Assembly (NCBI RefSeq): GCF_013177695.1
Contig: NZ_WOEY01000030.1
Span: forward strand, 1-48,910
Length of the DNA stretch: 48,910 bases
Direction of reading: 5' to 3'
Source of the DNA: Paraburkholderia solitsugae
GTDB lineage: Bacteria > Pseudomonadota > Gammaproteobacteria > Burkholderiales > Burkholderiaceae
The translations under genes were made by a program, and so were the position numbers. A model generated the notes under the pieces. It had not been told where the DNA came from. It saw nothing but the letters and a program-made list of their open reading frames with translations, and ran no database searches. This document shows positions 45,621 to 48,910 of the stretch, in pieces (position 1 is the stretch's first letter; each line of letters opens with the position of its first letter).

Positions 45621-46415
45621 ATGAGCATCCAAATTACGCCGTTGACCGGTTCGGTCGGGGGACTGGTCGAAGGCGTCAACCTGAACGAGCCCATTAATCA
45701 CGATACGTTCGACGTGCTGCATCGCGCTTTTCTCGAGCATGGCGTGCTTGTCTACCGCGGCCAGTTCCTGCAACCTGGGGCGCACGTCGAGTTCGCCAGG
45801 CTCTGGGGCAACCCTGCGCAAAACAATCCGTTGGACCCGTCGGTGCCAGGCTTCCCCGGTCTGATCCAGGTCACGAAAATTCCCAAGGAGACCGCATCGA
45901 CTGAAGCGTGGCATTCCGACTCGATCTATACACCCGTTCCGCCGAAGATCTCGATCCTTTCGGCCGTCGTCGTGCCGCATGGCGGCGATACGATGTGGTG
46001 CAATCAGTACGTCTCTTACGAGCGCCTGTCACCGACCATGCAGCGCGTGCTCGAGGGCTTGCGCGCACGATTCACAGGATTGCGGCTCGCCCGGATGAGA
46101 GGTATCGACACGATTCCGTCGGCTGTGCATCCGATCGTTCGCACCCATCCGGAGACCCACCGCAAGGCACTTTACGTCGGCCATCCCGATACCGCGCAGC
46201 AGATCGAGGGAATGACGGTTGCCGAGAGCCGGCCGTTGCTCGATTTCCTGTACGGACACTCCACGACGCCCGACAACATTTACCGTCATATGTGGCAGGT
46301 GGGAGATGTCGTGATGTGGGACAACCGATGCACGATGCACTATGCCGTGCACGACTATGGCGAAGCTGAACGCGTGTTGAACCGCATCACGCTGGAGGGA
46401 GAGGTGCCGGTCTAA
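45621..46415 (+). CDS. TauD/TfdA-family Fe(II)/2-oxoglutarate dioxygenase
   Basis: A 264-aa dioxygenase. The metal triad is visible: H98 and D100 in AWHSDS, and H240 in CTMHYAVHD; Arg251 or Arg255 would bind 2-oxoglutarate. TauD-family enzymes hydroxylate taurine, 2,4-D, alkylsulfates and other small acids, often releasing sulfite or a carboxylate. ATG at 45621 follows AGGAGA. It lies between the MDR enzyme and the porin on the rightward arm, so it should act on the same pathway. A desulfonating role would fit the SuyB-like lyase but is not shown. Confidence 0.88.
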   Translation: MSIQITPLTGSVGGLVEGVNLNEPINHDTFDVLHRAFLEHGVLVYRGQFLQPGAHVEFARLWGNPAQNNPLDPSVPGFPGLIQVTKIPKETASTEAWHSDSIYTPVPPKISILSAVVVPHGGDTMWCNQYVSYERLSPTMQRVLEGLRARFTGLRLARMRGIDTIPSAVHPIVRTHPETHRKALYVGHPDTAQQIEGMTVAESRPLLDFLYGHSTTPDNIYRHMWQVGDVVMWDNRCTMHYAVHDYGEAERVLNRITLEGEVPV

Positions 46416-46485
46416 CGCTTCGTCGGATCGCGTATTGGCAGGCGACCGGTTGAGCCGAATGACAGGATGGATCGAATTTTTATTG

Positions 46486-46500
46486 ATTCGGTATCCGAAT
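46486..46500. promoter_or_regulatory. Perfect palindrome upstream of the porin gene
   Basis: ATTCGG-TAT-CCGAAT lies 41 nt before the porin ATG, in an AT-rich patch. It may be a regulator site or an mRNA hairpin between tauD and the porin gene. Not of the CCTATATAGG type. Confidence 0.4.
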
Positions 46501-46541
46501 GGATAGGCGAATAAAAAAGACTGCGAAAAAGAGGAGATCAG

Positions 46542-47672
46542 ATGAAAAAGACAACTGTTGCAACGGCAGTGGCGGCAATGGCGGCGGCCATCGCATCGGT
46601 GCCTGCGTTTGCGCAAAGCTCTGTAACGCTGTATGGGATCGTCGATACGGGCGTCGAGTTTTTCACGCACGCTACGCCCAAGGGTGGTTCCGTTGCGCGA
46701 ATGCCCGTGATCGGCGGGGGAGACGTACCGTCGCGGTGGGGATTGCGAGGGGCGGAGGATCTTGGTGGCGGGTTGAAAGCGGTCTTCACGCTCGAAAGCG
46801 GTTTTTCAGATTCGAACGGTGCGCTTCAACAGGGCGGCCGGTTATTCGGCCGGCAGTCTTATGTCGGCTTGACTGGCCCCTGGGGACAACTCACGTTTGG
46901 CCGGCAGTACAGCATGACGAACTGGGGCATGACGGAGTCGAACATTATCGGCTCAGGTGGATTCGGTGGCCTCGCATCGCTCGATTCTTATCTGCTTGCC
47001 GCGCGTTTCGATAACGACGTGGTTTACATGGGCACATTTTCCGGGGTCACTGTCGGCGCGAGCTATTCGACCGGGCGTGATTCGAGTACGGTGGGAAATT
47101 GCCCGGGTCAGACGGGCAATGACTTCCTTGCCTGTCGCGCGATCTCGGCAATGCTCAAGTACGACGGCAACGCATGGGGCGCGGCTGTGACCTACGACGA
47201 GCAGCGCGGCGGTGCAGGCGCGACGCCCATTACCGTCGTGCCGGGTGCGGCAGGTATCGCATTCACGAAGTCCAGCGATACCGACCGTCGCTACCAACTG
47301 GCTGCGCACCTGGATATCAGCTCGGTGCGGGTGGGCGCGGGATGGCTGCACCGGCTGGTCGAGGGTGACGCACGGTCGGCCAAAACCGATATCGAATATC
47401 TCGGTGCATCGGTGCCCTACGGTGCGTGGGTCTTCGATGCGCAGGTCTCGCATGTCGGTGACAGCGCCTACGACGCCGACGGCACGATGGGCACCCTGCG
47501 GGCCAACTACAACCTCAGCAAGCGGACCTCGCTTTACGGCGTATTCGCCTACATGAAGAACAGCGGCAAAGAGGGCATCTATTCGGTGTCGGCCTCAAGT
47601 GCCGTCCCTGCGGCTCCGCATCCCGGGTCGAATCAACTCGGCGTGGAGCTCGGCATTCGACATCTTTTCTGA
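46542..47672 (+). CDS. Outer-membrane general porin, OmpC type
   Basis: A 376-aa Gram-negative porin. A signal peptide (residues 1-24, ending AFAQ) is followed by QSSVTLYGIVDTGVEFF, the standard first strand of Burkholderia porins, and GLRGAEDLGGGLKAVFTLESGF. It ends ...GVELGIRHLF with the C-terminal Phe needed for outer-membrane insertion. GAGGAGA precedes ATG 46542. It may admit the substrate of the adjacent pathway. Confidence 0.94.
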   Translation: MKKTTVATAVAAMAAAIASVPAFAQSSVTLYGIVDTGVEFFTHATPKGGSVARMPVIGGGDVPSRWGLRGAEDLGGGLKAVFTLESGFSDSNGALQQGGRLFGRQSYVGLTGPWGQLTFGRQYSMTNWGMTESNIIGSGGFGGLASLDSYLLAARFDNDVVYMGTFSGVTVGASYSTGRDSSTVGNCPGQTGNDFLACRAISAMLKYDGNAWGAAVTYDEQRGGAGATPITVVPGAAGIAFTKSSDTDRRYQLAAHLDISSVRVGAGWLHRLVEGDARSAKTDIEYLGASVPYGAWVFDAQVSHVGDSAYDADGTMGTLRANYNLSKRTSLYGVFAYMKNSGKEGIYSVSASSAVPAAPHPGSNQLGVELGIRHLF

Positions 47673-47818
47673 CGGAAGGCGAGACCGCAATGCGGCGGGC
47701 GTTGGTTTGGCAGATGTTGTGCGCGGCGCCGCCGTCCGCGCCCGCGACTGCGGGCCGGTGGTGTGGATAGTAAGAGTGAAAACAGGGTCGCGCAGACAGG
47801 CGCAATGTGAGGTTGGAC
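47673..47818. other. Gap between porin and transhydrogenase genes
   Basis: 146 nt. CCCGC at 47741-47745 pairs with GCGGG at 47750-47754 to give a short GC hairpin with no T tract. A GAGG ribosome binding site for pntA lies near 47809. Confidence 0.3.
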
Positions 47819-48910
47819 ATGCAGATTGGAATTCCCGCTGAGTCGAGAGGCCGCAAAGCGCTGGTTGCGGCAACGCCAGAGACTGTCAAAAAGCTCGTCG
47901 CCCAGGGGCACGGCGTGACTGTTGAGGCCGGTGCCGGCGAGTGCGCACATTACACGGACGATGCGTACCGGAGTGCGGGTGCACAGATTGGCGATGCGGC
48001 CGCGGCTTATGGCGCACAGATCGTACTGAAGGTCGCCTCACCGACAGCCGATGAATTGCCACTGATGAAACCCGGTGCAGTGTTGGCGGGCATGCTCGAT
48101 CCGTTCAACACAGAAAACGCCGAGCGGCTCGCAGCAGCAGGGGTGACTGCGTTCGCGCTGGAAGCCGCTCCGCGCACCACCCGCGCGCAGAGTCTCGACG
48201 TCCTTTCGTCGCAGGCGAACATCGCTGGTTATAAGGCCGTGCTGATTGCCGCGCACTATTATCCGCGCTTCATGCCGATGCTGATGACGGCAGCCGGCAC
48301 CGTGAAGGCGGCGCGGGTGCTGGTTCTTGGCGTAGGTGTCGCGGGCTTGCAGGCGATTGCGACCGCCAAGCGCCTCGGCGCGGTGGTTGAGGCATCCGAC
48401 GTGCGCCCCGCCGTGAAAGAGCAGATCGAATCGCTCGGCGCGACGTTTATCGACGTGCCCTATGAGACCGATGAGGAGCGCGAAGCGGCGCAGGGTGTAG
48501 GCGGCTATGCGCGGCCGATGCCGCCTTCGTGGCTGGCGCGCCAGTCGGCGCTCGTGCATGAACGGGCCAAACAGGCGGACATCTTAATCTCGACGGCGCT
48601 TATTCCGGGCCGTCCCGCGCCGACGCTGATTTCCGTGGATACGGTGCAGGCGATGAAGGCCGGCTCAGTGATTGTCGACCTCGCTGCGGGGCGCGGCCCC
48701 GTCATTGACGGGCACCGTGGCGGCAACTGTCCGCTCACCGAACCGGACGAGGTCGTTGTGACGGATAACGGCGTGCAGATCGTCGGCTATACGAACCTGG
48801 CCTCGATGGTGCCCGCCGACGCGTCGTCCCTCTACGCGCGCAACCTGCTCGACTTCCTCAAGCTGATCATCACCAAGGAAGGCGCCCTGAACATCGATCT
48901 CGCAGACGAC
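47819..48910 (+). CDS. pntA: NAD(P) transhydrogenase subunit alpha, part 1 (partial)
   Basis: The gene begins at ATG 47819 and runs off the window end after 364 codons, so the C-terminus is missing by a short piece. It has the alanine-dehydrogenase/PntA-type start MQIGIPAESRGRKALVAATPET, the NAD-binding VLVLGVGVAGLQAIATAKRLGAVVEASDVRP near 168-198, and ADILISTALIPGRPAP. It balances NADH and NADPH across the inner membrane together with the other Pnt subunits expected downstream. Placed directly after a porin in the catabolic cluster, so it could supply NADPH for the MDR enzyme. Confidence 0.92.
   Translation, partial: MQIGIPAESRGRKALVAATPETVKKLVAQGHGVTVEAGAGECAHYTDDAYRSAGAQIGDAAAAYGAQIVLKVASPTADELPLMKPGAVLAGMLDPFNTENAERLAAAGVTAFALEAAPRTTRAQSLDVLSSQANIAGYKAVLIAAHYYPRFMPMLMTAAGTVKAARVLVLGVGVAGLQAIATAKRLGAVVEASDVRPAVKEQIESLGATFIDVPYETDEEREAAQGVGGYARPMPPSWLARQSALVHERAKQADILISTALIPGRPAPTLISVDTVQAMKAGSVIVDLAAGRGPVIDGHRGGNCPLTEPDEVVVTDNGVQIVGYTNLASMVPADASSLYARNLLDFLKLIITKEGALNIDLADD

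Noticed and set aside
34380..48910. Direct repeat of the tRNA-Leu 3' end as a second attachment site
   Set aside because: I looked for the CCGGTCCCCGGCACCA end downstream and did not find it inside the window; it may lie beyond.

Overview
The window looks like a chromosomal segment of a Burkholderiaceae bacterium, most likely Paraburkholderia or Burkholderia. Coding strands are GC-rich and strongly G/C-biased at third positions. Gene content fits as well: a box benzoyl-CoA pathway, a GpdQ-like phosphodiesterase beside a putrescine-type ABC transporter, an OmpC-type porin, a SYLF lipoprotein and a fused indolepyruvate oxidoreductase. The genus is inferred from protein style, not from a marker gene.

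Layout. (1) 36-5661: aerobic benzoyl-CoA (box) pathway, boxR then boxC-boxB-boxA, with a sigma70-like promoter and TGCACTA repeats in front of boxC. (2) 5715-6343: a Phd/VapC-type toxin-antitoxin pair between two catabolic clusters. (3) 6408-14803: reductive pyrimidine catabolism. A RutR-type TetR regulator diverges from an amidohydrolase, a PreT/PreA-type dihydropyrimidine dehydrogenase, an NCS1 transporter and a dihydropyrimidinase. A perfect 18-bp palindrome lies next to the operon promoter. (4) 15157-17427: a polar amino-acid ABC transporter. (5) 17429-25525: an MFS exporter, a Tat-type flavin amine oxidase coupled to a cytochrome c, argC with a divergent LysR regulator, an orphan ParA and dadA. 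(6) 25829-28218: small envelope and hypothetical genes. (7) 28237-34128: a LacI regulator, a four-gene ABC importer and a GpdQ-like phosphodiesterase. (8) 34313-35189: tRNA-Leu(UAA) followed by an integrase remnant and gene debris. (9) 35190-48910: a large divergent catabolic cluster.

The cluster in (9) is the least explained part and the best candidate for an undescribed system. One arm (leftward) encodes a SAF-domain protein, a UxaA/SuyB-like lyase, a GntR/UTRA regulator, an Ldh-family dehydrogenase, a fused 2-oxoacid (indolepyruvate-type) oxidoreductase and an MFS permease. The other arm (rightward) encodes two small related proteins of unknown function, a quinone-oxidoreductase-like MDR enzyme, a TauD/TfdA-type dioxygenase, a porin and the start of a transhydrogenase. 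The intergenic region carries two oppositely directed TTGACT-type promoters and three copies of a CCTATATAGG-type element, a likely GntR operator. I infer one substrate-inducible catabolic regulon; its substrate cannot be read from the sequence.

Together the window is a run of uptake-plus-degradation modules (benzoate, pyrimidines, amino acids or amines, probably glycerophosphodiesters, and one unknown compound), each with its own local regulator.
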